Source: an uncultured Magnetococcales bacterium | Lineage (GTDB): Bacteria; Pseudomonadota; Magnetococcia; Magnetococcales; Magnetaquicoccaceae | Assembly: GCA_903913345.1 (NCBI GenBank) | Contig: CAIWLA010000499.1 | Span: forward strand, 1 to 12,523 | Direction: 5' to 3' | DNA: 12,523 nt | Shown: positions 1 through 7,011 of the stretch, one piece after another | How the letters are laid out: each line of letters begins with the position of its first letter | Position numbering within the stretch: the stretch's first letter is position 1 | Position numbers and translations under genes: made by a program | The notes under the pieces: generated by a model | The model's database searches: none | Told to the model about the DNA's origin: nothing | The model's input: only the letters and a program-made list of their open reading frames with translations

Positions 1-1971
1 CCATCCGTTGGTACGAGAGACCGGCACACCACCCGGAGCGGGCCGTTCACCACCCGCAGGGGTCTCCTGCGGGTGGTCTGGAGTCGATCTGTCGATACCA
101 TTGTCCCCTGGGGAAGGATTCGGCGACCCGTGCCGGTCCGAAACCGACAAGGCGCGCCGGGCCGCCATGATGTCGGGATCCTCCGGCAAGACGGTCGCCG
201 CCCTCTCCAGCAGGGCCAGGAGCGGCTGGGGCGTCTGCTCCGATTGGACCAGCAGCAGATACCGCGCCACCAATTCGCCGATGCTCTTGCCCATGCCGGG
301 ATGATGGGGATCCAGGGTCAAGGCAGACTGGAGTTTTTCACAGGCATTGCGTCCCGGCGGCTGTGTTAAATATCCCGCCTTGATCGCCTCATTGGCCAAC
401 ACAATCAGCCGATTGGCCGCCCGCACCCCCTCTTCATGCCCCCCGGACTGGGGCGCAGAAGCGGTCTCTCCAGCCACTGGCTTCTCGCCCACCGGCTCCC
501 CCCCATCCCCCACGGGAGGCAGATGGTCCCTCGCCAACGGCGCAGGGATGGGCAAGGGGACAACCACCGGATGCACCGCCAACGGCGCAATGATCGGTGC
601 CATGGCCGGGGCTGGTTCGGCTTCTGGATGACCGTTGGCACCTCGTTCGGGATCCACCGCTTGCCCTGCATCGGCAACCGCCCCCCTTGGTGCCACCCCG
701 GTCGCCTCCGATGGCAAGACCGGATCCAGATTCAGGCTGACGGTGGTATCCTGGGTCAAATCAATCTCCATCTCCACCGGCTTGAAAGCGGCCTTTTCCA
801 GCCCAAGGTGATAGGCACCCGCCGCGACCCGACCCACGGTAAACGGGGTGATCCCCAACCGTTTGCCATCCAGCACCACCATCGCCCCGGTTGGACGACT
901 CTCTATCTGCAAAAACGGGCTGGTCTTCGGATCAGGCGGCCCCCCCCCCTCTTCCGAGGCCACTTCCGGGTGGGAGACCGGGAGATGGATCGGTGTGGGC
1001 AACACCCGCAACAGAATGGCCCAGAATAACAGGGGCAACAACAGGGAACCCAACAGGACAACCACCGCCATTCGGCGGATCTCGGCGACCGAACGGGGCA
1101 ACCAGAAACCCTCCATCGCCTCGATAAAGGCATGGGCAGAAGAAAAACGGTGGTCGGGATCTTTGGCCAGGGCACGCGCCAGTGCCCGGTTGCGTCTGCG
1201 CCCCAACCCCCTGATCGGTGCCGGTTCACGGGTGCCAATCGCCCGTTGCATGGCTCCCGTAGCGGTCGACTCAAACGGCAAACGGCCCGCCACCAGTTCA
1301 TAAAAGAGAACCGCCAACGACCACCGATCCGAAGCCGGGGTGATGGACAAAGGATCGGCACACTGTTCGGGTGCCTGGTAACAGAGCGTCCCAGCCCCCA
1401 GAGAGTCGCCCTCCCGGTCGGTTGCAGGCGGATCGGCACCCAGAGAGGGGAAGGTTCCGCCAGAATGACACGGCGGCCTGGGTGCCGTATCCGGGAGCCA
1501 ATCAAAATTCCAAAGTTTTACATGGCCGTCCGGGGTGAGAATAATATTTTCCGGTCGAAGATGGCGATGCAGAATCGATCGATGGGCATAATCCAAGGCA
1601 TCGGCAATCTGATGACAGATGGCCACGGCGTCACCGATGGCCACGCGCTGTCCGGGTCTGGAGAGGCGATAGTCCCGCAAACAGACGCCAACCACATGTT
1701 CCCGCACCAGAAAGTGGAGGTGCTGCCCCGGATCATACTCCAGGGCATGCAGCTTGGCGATATGGGGATGATCCAGGGTTTGCAACAACGACACCCGATG
1801 GCGGACATCGGCCAACCAGCGCGCATCCCGGCTGACCCATTCCGGAAGGGTTTGCATGGCGACCAGCAACCCCGATCCCATGTTCTGCGCCAGATAAAAA
1901 TCACCGCACTCGGACCGAGGACCGACCTCCCGAATGATATAGCGACCGGCCAGAGTGGTCCCACTCTCCAC
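1..1971 (-). CDS. Membrane-anchored pseudokinase with periplasmic PEGA domain (C-terminus beyond window)
   Basis: This minus-strand frame is open for 657 codons, from a GTG at 1971 (preceded by GGAAGGGG with a 7-nt gap) to the left edge. A GTG at 1998 is an alternative start. Residues 10-290 have the fold of a Hanks-type Ser/Thr kinase: GRYIIREVG, VAMQ, LDHPHIAKLH, HRHLRPENIIL, APEQ (200-203) and SDRWSLAVLFYEL. Every catalytic position is changed: the VAIK Lys is Gln40, the helix-C Glu is Arg59, the HRD Asp is His137, the catalytic-loop Lys is Arg139, and DFG reads Asn-Phe-Asp (155-157). Only the loop Asn142 remains. A membrane segment lies at 302-323 after two Arg, so the kinase part should be cytoplasmic. 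A PEGA domain (about 353-417, SRPTGAMVVLDGKRLG) follows outside, then a Pro/Ala-rich linker and a helical, TPR-like stretch (about 518-607). It starts 28 nt after the cyclase gene, so it is probably co-transcribed. Inference: a non-catalytic scaffold or sensor partner. Confidence 0.88.
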   Translation of the reverse strand, partial: MESGTTLAGRYIIREVGPRSECGDFYLAQNMGSGLLVAMQTLPEWVSRDARWLADVRHRVSLLQTLDHPHIAKLHALEYDPGQHLHFLVREHVVGVCLRDYRLSRPGQRVAIGDAVAICHQIADALDYAHRSILHRHLRPENIILTPDGHVKLWNFDWLPDTAPRPPCHSGGTFPSLGADPPATDREGDSLGAGTLCYQAPEQCADPLSITPASDRWSLAVLFYELVAGRLPFESTATGAMQRAIGTREPAPIRGLGRRRNRALARALAKDPDHRFSSAHAFIEAMEGFWLPRSVAEIRRMAVVVLLGSLLLPLLFWAILLRVLPTPIHLPVSHPEVASEEGGGPPDPKTSPFLQIESRPTGAMVVLDGKRLGITPFTVGRVAAGAYHLGLEKAAFKPVEMEIDLTQDTTVSLNLDPVLPSEATGVAPRGAVADAGQAVDPERGANGHPEAEPAPAMAPIIAPLAVHPVVVPLPIPAPLARDHLPPVGDGGEPVGEKPVAGETASAPQSGGHEEGVRAANRLIVLANEAIKAGYLTQPPGRNACEKLQSALTLDPHHPGMGKSIGELVARYLLLVQSEQTPQPLLALLERAATVLPEDPDIMAARRALSVSDRHGSPNPSPGDNGIDRSTPDHPQETPAGGERPAPGGVPVSRTNGW

Positions 1972-1999
1972 AGTACATCCCCTTCCGATGCGGCCCACC

Positions 2000-4069
2000 C
2001 TACCCCTTGGAGGTAAACTGGAACACCCCATCCCAATCCGCTGGCGGCGGACTTTCCAGATACTCCTTGCAGCGGGCGACATAGGTCAAGCCGGGACCAT
2101 CGTTCGGTTCCACCTCCAGAACCTTTTCAAACCGCTGCAAGGCGGTGGCAAAATCCTTGGCCCGATAGGCCTCGATGGCGTGGTTGTACCGGACCAATAC
2201 TTCCGCCATGGTGGGATCCAACTCGCCCTTGCGCGCCAGCAGTTGGTAGATGGTGATCGGTTCATTCTTGCCCACCACCCGCACAATATCCAGTTCCCGT
2301 ACCTCGACAAAATCCTTGGCCTGTTGATAGGTGGCATGGGAGAGCATGGTGCCAGAATTATAAAACTTGTTGGCCCCCTCCAGACGGGCCGCCAGGTTGA
2401 CGGCATCCCCCATGATGGTGTAGTCCATCCGCTGCTTGGAACCCATGTTGCCCACCACCATCCGCCCGGAGTTGATCCCCATGCGCACGGTCATGCGGGG
2501 GCGACCCTCCGCCACCAATTTTTCCCGCATCTGCACCATGTGTTTGGCCATATCAATGCAGGCGTAACAGCACAAAGTGGCATGATTGGGCTGGTCAAGG
2601 GGCGCGCCCCAAAAGGCGATGATGGCATCCCCTTCAAATTTGTCCACCGTGCCATCATAACGGGCAATAATATCGCACATCGCCGTCAAATATTCGTTGA
2701 GCAGATTGACCAACTCTTCCGGGGTCAACTTTTCGGAAATGGTCGAAAACCCGGCCACATCGGAAAAAAAGGCCGTCATCTCCCGCGATTCGCCACCCAG
2801 GCTCAGCTTGGTGGGATCCTTGACCAGAATTTCCACCACCTTGGGCGAGAGATATTGACCGAACGCCCCCTTGATCATCTTTTTCTGGCCCATCTCCAGG
2901 AGATAGTAGCGCAAGGTGATCAACAAAAAGCTCAGGAAACAGGCAGTCAGGCTGTAGGACAAGGAGACCACAATGCCCTGATGGATATAGACATAGGTGC
3001 CTGCGGTGATCAATACGGCCACCACCAGCAGGGAGAGCAGGGAACGAAAAGCGGGGTTGACGATCAAACCGGCCAGAAGCATGGAGACCATCACGGAGAG
3101 CAGAATGATCAACTCCGTCCGATCCGATGCCGGACGGAGCGGGGCATTGCGCAACAAGGTGTGAATGGAATCCGCAATAATCTCCACTCCATAAACCATG
3201 CCAACCGGGGTGTCGAACCAGTCGTGGGAGACCTCCGAGGTATCACCCAGCAAGACCAGCTTGTCCTTGACCCAGGCACCCAGCTCCTGCCGATCGTCAT
3301 CATCCAGCTTGTCCGCGTTGATAAAATCCAGGGCACTCAATCCAGCCGATTGACTCAAAAATTTGGTGCCGGAAGGCAACGCGGGAAATTCGATATAAAA
3401 ATTGTTGAACTGATCCAGGGGAACCGCAATCTCGTTACCCAGCTTCAAGACATTGTCTTCCAGGCGCGGCTCCACATTCAGGTACATGGCCAAGGCCTGC
3501 ACGGCAAACGGCCACACATGGAGCTGTTCGGCGATGGTGGGATAGACCTTCAAACGGGAGAGCGAGGTCACAATGGCACTCTGCGAGCCAATGTTGGTAT
3601 AGCCGTGTCGAGTCACCTCGTCCAGGACCGGGGTGGCCTTGTTCAGCTTGATGAAGGTATCCTTGTGGAATTCCGCCTGGGAGACCACCATCACCCCACC
3701 CGCTTTCTTGAACGACTCCGCCGTGGGTGGATCTTCCCCATACGAACTCGGAAAATCCATCAGCAAGTCGATGGCCACCACACGCGCCCCCAGGGCGCGC
3801 AAATTTTCGGCGATCTTGCCCACATCCGTGCGCCGCAAGGGAAAGCTGCCGTATTCCTTGAAAAATTTTTCATCCGTGTTGACCAGAACAATCGACTCTT
3901 TGGAAAACCGTGTCTGTTCCGGCTTGGCCATGCTCATCCGCAGCAGTTGCCGGAAAGAGATGGTCTGCTCCTCAAGCAGGGCGAAGGTTTCATGATACTC
4001 AGCCGGAATGGCCAACAAAAACAGAAGAATGGTCGCCAGCAAATCGTAGCGGCTGAATATTTTTTTCAT
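2000..4069 (-). CDS. CHASE2-domain class III adenylate/guanylate cyclase
   Basis: This is a membrane receptor cyclase of 689 aa from ATG 4069 (MKKIFSRYD). An upstream in-frame TTG at 4105 would add 12 residues, and neither start has a strong Shine-Dalgarno. A first membrane helix (about 8-23) is followed by a periplasmic CHASE2 sensor region (about 35-310; IVLVNTDEKFF and LGARVVAIDLLMDFPS are typical). Three more helices follow at about 319-337, 343-362 and 366-386, then the catalytic domain (about 405-600). The two metal-binding Asp are D437 (FFSDVAGFS) and D481 (DKFEGDAIIAFWG), 44 residues apart as in the family. K477 is the purine-recognition Lys, and N558 and R562 (NLAARLE) stabilise the transition state, so it should be active. 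A short TPR-like tail (about 607-660) and the ending PADWDGVFQFTSK are common in these cyclases. Substrate ATP is likelier than GTP, but this is not proven. It sits between fecR and the pseudokinase gene. Confidence 0.93.
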   Translation of the reverse strand: MKKIFSRYDLLATILLFLLAIPAEYHETFALLEEQTISFRQLLRMSMAKPEQTRFSKESIVLVNTDEKFFKEYGSFPLRRTDVGKIAENLRALGARVVAIDLLMDFPSSYGEDPPTAESFKKAGGVMVVSQAEFHKDTFIKLNKATPVLDEVTRHGYTNIGSQSAIVTSLSRLKVYPTIAEQLHVWPFAVQALAMYLNVEPRLEDNVLKLGNEIAVPLDQFNNFYIEFPALPSGTKFLSQSAGLSALDFINADKLDDDDRQELGAWVKDKLVLLGDTSEVSHDWFDTPVGMVYGVEIIADSIHTLLRNAPLRPASDRTELIILLSVMVSMLLAGLIVNPAFRSLLSLLVVAVLITAGTYVYIHQGIVVSLSYSLTACFLSFLLITLRYYLLEMGQKKMIKGAFGQYLSPKVVEILVKDPTKLSLGGESREMTAFFSDVAGFSTISEKLTPEELVNLLNEYLTAMCDIIARYDGTVDKFEGDAIIAFWGAPLDQPNHATLCCYACIDMAKHMVQMREKLVAEGRPRMTVRMGINSGRMVVGNMGSKQRMDYTIMGDAVNLAARLEGANKFYNSGTMLSHATYQQAKDFVEVRELDIVRVVGKNEPITIYQLLARKGELDPTMAEVLVRYNHAIEAYRAKDFATALQRFEKVLEVEPNDGPGLTYVARCKEYLESPPPADWDGVFQFTSKG

Positions 4070-4119
4070 GGTCTTTGGTATTCCCCTCGCCAGGGCGGTC
4101 AACAATCGGATGGAACAAC

Positions 4120-4153
4120 GCGACCTAAGGGGGCAAAAACCCCCTTAGGTCGC
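4120..4153 (-). other. Perfect 14-bp hairpin between FecR and cyclase genes
   Basis: GCGACCTAAGGGGG (4120-4133) and its exact reverse complement (4140-4153) are separated by a 6-nt loop (CAAAAA on plus). It lies 50 nt past the fecR-like stop codon and 50 nt before the cyclase ATG. Neither side carries a T-run, so it is not a classic intrinsic terminator. A processing, mRNA-stabilising or attenuating structure that lowers cyclase expression relative to FecR is the likeliest role; this is inference. Confidence 0.6.
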
Positions 4154-4202
4154 ACAAAACGCACACAGCCAAGATGATACGAAAGAAAGAATCAGCCCGC
4201 AA

Positions 4203-5159
4203 TCAGCCCTGTCCCGCTGCTTTGAGCATGTCTTGCAGTTTCAGTGCCCCTTCTTTCTTCTGCTTCTCCAGTTTCAGGTCATGATAGGCCTTGATCAGCA
4301 TGGGATACATGTCGGTGTCATCGGCATACTTGTCAAAATATTTCCGATAATGATCCATGGCGGAAACGGTCACCCCTTTCTCTTCCAGAAAGACGCCCTT
4401 GGAGAGGTCATCATTCGGAGAGGTTTTGTCAAGCTGGGCCAAGCCTGCCGCAATCTGTTTTTCTTCTTCACTGCTCAACCACTTGATCTTGCCGAATTTT
4501 TTCGGCTCATACACCGCATCGCTGCCCTTCACCACATCAACCCGGTATTCATGCTCGCCGGGGGAGAGGGCGGGCACGGTAAAACGCACCATGTCGCTCT
4601 CCGTGGCGGCCACATTGTGGCTCTTGCCATCGATCACCAGGCGGTATGCATACTCCTTGCCCATGCCGGACCAGACCAGATCGGGATAGGCGGCGGAAAG
4701 AGCGATCTCTCCAATGGTATCCAGCTTGATTTCAGTCGATTTTTTCTCGACACTGCGCCGAACCGTGGTGTACCGCTGCGCCTTGTCAAACCGCTGACCG
4801 ACCCCGTTGACCAGATTGCCCGAATCCTGCGTCGCCTCGGACAATGTGCCAGAGACCGCCTTGGCATCCTTTTCGGCGATTTCCACCACCGAACCGGCCC
4901 CGATTTCCTGGGTCAGATTGGTCTCCTGATTGACCAGCTTGCCCGCACCATCCGCACCCGTCTTGATCTGATAGCCCGCGAACAAAAACTTGTTGCGGTC
5001 CACCTTTTTCCACTCTTTTCCATCCTTGCTGACCTGCACATCGCCTTGCACCTGGGTCAACATGGCCACGGGAGCTCCCCCCGCGAAGGCATTCATGCTC
5101 AGACCCAACCACAGCGACGGAACCAACAAAAATCCCAACTTGAACAGACGTGTTTGCAT
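4203..5159 (-). CDS. Secreted FecR-domain protein
   Basis: This 318-aa protein starts at ATG 5159, chosen because AGGAGG lies 8 nt upstream and the N-terminus then reads as a signal peptide (MQTRLFKLGFLLVPSLWLG... ending MNAFAGG, cleavage near residue 26). The frame is open further upstream but that extension looks non-coding. Residues about 28-110 form a FecR-type domain: VQGDVQVSKDGKEWKKV, FLFAGYQIKTGADGAGKLV and a later GAGSVVEIAEK. The middle (about 160-240) reads as a second beta-rich domain. The C-terminus is helical and charged (LEKQKKEGALKLQDML), perhaps a single TPR-like repeat. The classical FecR function (transmitting a ferric siderophore signal to a sigma factor) is not implied, because no sigma factor or TonB receptor is nearby. 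FecR-like secreted proteins recur beside CHASE2 genes, so it may be the periplasmic partner of the CHASE2 sensor. It is first in the fecR-cyclase-pseudokinase run. Confidence 0.85.
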   Translation of the reverse strand: MQTRLFKLGFLLVPSLWLGLSMNAFAGGAPVAMLTQVQGDVQVSKDGKEWKKVDRNKFLFAGYQIKTGADGAGKLVNQETNLTQEIGAGSVVEIAEKDAKAVSGTLSEATQDSGNLVNGVGQRFDKAQRYTTVRRSVEKKSTEIKLDTIGEIALSAAYPDLVWSGMGKEYAYRLVIDGKSHNVAATESDMVRFTVPALSPGEHEYRVDVVKGSDAVYEPKKFGKIKWLSSEEEKQIAAGLAQLDKTSPNDDLSKGVFLEEKGVTVSAMDHYRKYFDKYADDTDMYPMLIKAYHDLKLEKQKKEGALKLQDMLKAAGQG

Positions 5160-5299
5160 CTCATTTTCCTCCTGAGGAAAGTGATTATTAAAGGCAGACG
5201 GTCGTACCCAACCGCGCACCGCGCAAGGGCACACCGACGCATCGCCCAATAAAAAGCGGAAGAAACATCTCCCAGTCCGGTCATCCTACCACATTTTTT

Positions 5300-5337
5300 T
5301 AAATAGTGCTGATTTTTTTTAATCGGTCAAAAAAAAT
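5300..5337 (-). promoter_or_regulatory. Possible promoter of the fecR-cyclase operon within an AT palindrome
   Basis: On the minus strand, TTGACC (5330-5325) is followed after 17-19 nt by ACTATTTA-type sequence (5307-5300), a possible sigma70 pair. It is embedded in a 9-bp AT inverted repeat: A plus T8 at 5312-5320 and A8 plus T at 5329-5337, with an 8-nt spacer. The T8 immediately upstream of the -35 could serve as an UP element, and the same structure could weakly end kinase transcription. The predicted leader would be about 140 nt. Read from pattern only. Confidence 0.3.
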
Positions 5338-5394
5338 GGCCTCTCCATCTCCTCCCGGTATGGTTCGCAACCCTTCTGATGGGGGGGAACGCCT

Positions 5395-6261
5395 TTAAAG
5401 GGGGTGGGGAAGTGCCTGCTGAATGGCCAGGCGGAAAGATTCGGCATCCTGAAACCGATCGACCGGTTGTTTGGCCAGTGCCTTTTGCACAACCGCATCC
5501 AGGGCCACCGGCAGTTGGGCATTGCACGAGGAGGGGGCATCGGGGGAGAGATTCAAAACGCGCTGCACAATGTTGGGTATCTGCTTGCCAGGAAACGGTT
5601 TCACCCCGGTGAGCAGTTCGTACAGGATGACACCGATGGAAAAGAGATCGCTGCGCCGGTCCAGGGTATGTCCCATCAACTGCTCAGGCGACATGTAACC
5701 GGGCGTACCCATGACGGTGCTGTGCCACCGGTCCGGGCCATTTTCCCGCTGGGCAATACCAAAATCCATCACCTTGATCTGGTCACCGGCCAACAGAATA
5801 ATGTTGGCGGGTTTCAGGTCCAGATGAATCACCCCCCGGTCGTGCAGGTAGGCCACGGCATCCAGCAGTTGCAAGACCAGCGTGACAATCCGCTCCAATC
5901 CAGAACAATCGCCTGCTTCTATACACTCTTTCAGGTTGCGCCCTTCGAGCAACTCCAGGGCGATAAAGGGGATGCTCCCCTCTTCGTTGTATTCGTAGAG
6001 GATGGCAATATTGCGGTGCAGAAAAGAGCCAAATATCTTGGCCTCATAACGAAAACGCTCCAGCAATCCCTGACCGTCAGGCTCGGCCAACAGGGAGGGA
6101 TCAAGGGCCTTGATGGCCACTCGACACTGTCGGACCGGATCCCATCCTTCATAAACCAGGCCGGTTGCACCCCGGTTTAACATTTTGACAATCTGATACC
6201 GGCCCAGTTGTGTCGGCTCCGCCGTGGATTGTATAACCACCCGGCCAAATCCTCTCTTCAC
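5395..6261 (-). CDS. Soluble Hanks-type Ser/Thr protein kinase
   Basis: A 288-aa protein consisting of little more than a kinase domain, with no membrane segment, unlike the usual PknB receptor kinases. All catalytic elements are present: glycine-rich loop NRGATGLVYEG (29-39), VAIK with Lys51, helix-C Glu73, catalytic loop HLDLKPANIIL (Asp148, Lys150, Asn153), DFG at 166-168, activation segment GTPGYMSPEQ (185-194), and SDLFSIGVILYELLTG. HLD instead of HRD marks it as a non-RD type kinase, which usually needs no activation-loop phosphorylation. The start is GTG 6261, overlapping the stop of the carbonic anhydrase-like gene by 4 nt (GTGA), so translation is probably coupled. The stop is TAA at 5395-5397. 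A gap of 235 nt separates it from fecR. Its substrate is unknown; the pseudokinase or cyclase nearby are candidates by proximity only. Confidence 0.93.
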   Translation of the reverse strand: MKRGFGRVVIQSTAEPTQLGRYQIVKMLNRGATGLVYEGWDPVRQCRVAIKALDPSLLAEPDGQGLLERFRYEAKIFGSFLHRNIAILYEYNEEGSIPFIALELLEGRNLKECIEAGDCSGLERIVTLVLQLLDAVAYLHDRGVIHLDLKPANIILLAGDQIKVMDFGIAQRENGPDRWHSTVMGTPGYMSPEQLMGHTLDRRSDLFSIGVILYELLTGVKPFPGKQIPNIVQRVLNLSPDAPSSCNAQLPVALDAVVQKALAKQPVDRFQDAESFRLAIQQALPHPL

Positions 6262-6800
6262 GCATTGGGAATGGTGTTGTGATAGCCCTGCGCCAAACGG
6301 ACATAATTGGCGGTGGTGGCCGCCGTGGCGAGCAACGACCGATCATCCAGGGGACGCACAAACCGGGCGGGAGAACCCATCCACAACTCGCCAGCCGGTA
6401 TCCGCTTGCCGGGGGTCACCAGACTGCCTGCCCCCACCATGGCCTGCTCTTCCACCACCACCCGATCCAGAACAATGGCACCAATCCCCACCATGCTGCG
6501 GTCGTGCAGGTGACAGGCATGCAGGGAAACCTGGTGACCAATGGTGACATCGTCGCCAATCAACAGCGGAACACCATCGGGATTGGCCTCCGTGGGACGC
6601 GCAACATGCAATATGGAGCCATCCTGGACATTGGTCCGCGCCCCGATGCGAACATGGTGCACATCGCCCCGAATCACCACACCAGGCCAGATGGAGCTGT
6701 ACGCACCAATATGAACATCCCCAATGACCACCGCATCGGGATGGACAAAGGCCGTGGGATCAATGGTCGGAACCACCCCCTGGTATGAATAAATGGCCAT
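6258..6800 (-). CDS. Gamma-class carbonic anhydrase-like protein (YrdA/PaaY family)
   Basis: This 180-aa protein has the left-handed beta-helix hexapeptide pattern through most of its length (VVIGDVHIGAYSSIW, VVIRGDVHHVRIGARTNVQ, LIGDDVTIGHQVSLHACHL, AMVGAGSLVTPGKRIPAG) and the family ending GSPARFVRPL. Three His expected to hold the metal are in place: His65 (SILH), His89 (IGH) and His94 (SLHACH), with the usual 5-residue step between the last two. Many YrdA/PaaY relatives have low or no measured carbonic anhydrase activity and some act as thioesterases, so hydration of CO2 is likely but not certain. ATG 6800 follows GAGAGGA with a short spacer. It heads a two-gene unit with the kinase and faces away from the CZB gene at 7012. 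Confidence 0.92.
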   Translation of the reverse strand: MAIYSYQGVVPTIDPTAFVHPDAVVIGDVHIGAYSSIWPGVVIRGDVHHVRIGARTNVQDGSILHVARPTEANPDGVPLLIGDDVTIGHQVSLHACHLHDRSMVGIGAIVLDRVVVEEQAMVGAGSLVTPGKRIPAGELWMGSPARFVRPLDDRSLLATAATTANYVRLAQGYHNTIPNA

Positions 6801-7011
6801 CTTCTTCCTCTCTACGCAACTCTCAACCGGGACGAACAGCAGACAATGGATCGACTACAAAATACTTGCAGGAATGGGGCCACTGTTTCCAATTCGGCTC
6901 CGGTTTTTGTTCCAGGGAGCAAGACAACCCATTTTTTATACTTTCCAATTGTCAACCGGGTGTGTGACAATCAATCGGCCCGTTTTGGCAGTCAATCGGA
7001 GGTTGGTCGGC
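6801..7011. promoter_or_regulatory. Divergent intergenic region between carbonic anhydrase-like and CZB genes
   Basis: These 211 bp separate two head-to-head genes and should hold both promoters. A TATACT at 6937-6942, after a run of six T, is a possible -10 for the plus-strand CZB gene, but no good -35 is present at 16-18 nt. No clear promoter is seen for the minus-strand gene. A plus-strand frame in phase with the CZB gene is open across this stretch, but its translation shows no domain character. Confidence 0.3.

Noticed and set aside
903..2036. Minus-strand frames rich in Cys/Trp/Arg in the pseudokinase region
   Set aside because: They are frame-shifted readings of the pseudokinase; the continuous frame from 1971 gives kinase and PEGA motifs throughout.
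1955..4177. Very long plus-strand open frame opposite the cyclase gene
   Set aside because: Its translation is His/Gln/Gly-rich antisense noise; the minus strand encodes complete CHASE2 and cyclase motifs over the same stretch.
4233..5252. Plus-strand frame opposite the FecR-like gene
   Set aside because: Antisense artefact; no ribosome binding site or domain, and the minus-strand product has a signal peptide and FecR motifs.
6793..7011. Extended N-terminus for the CZB protein from an ATG at 6793
   Set aside because: The added 73 residues show no domain character, overlap the start of the divergent gene, and the ATG at 7012 has GGAGG at proper distance.
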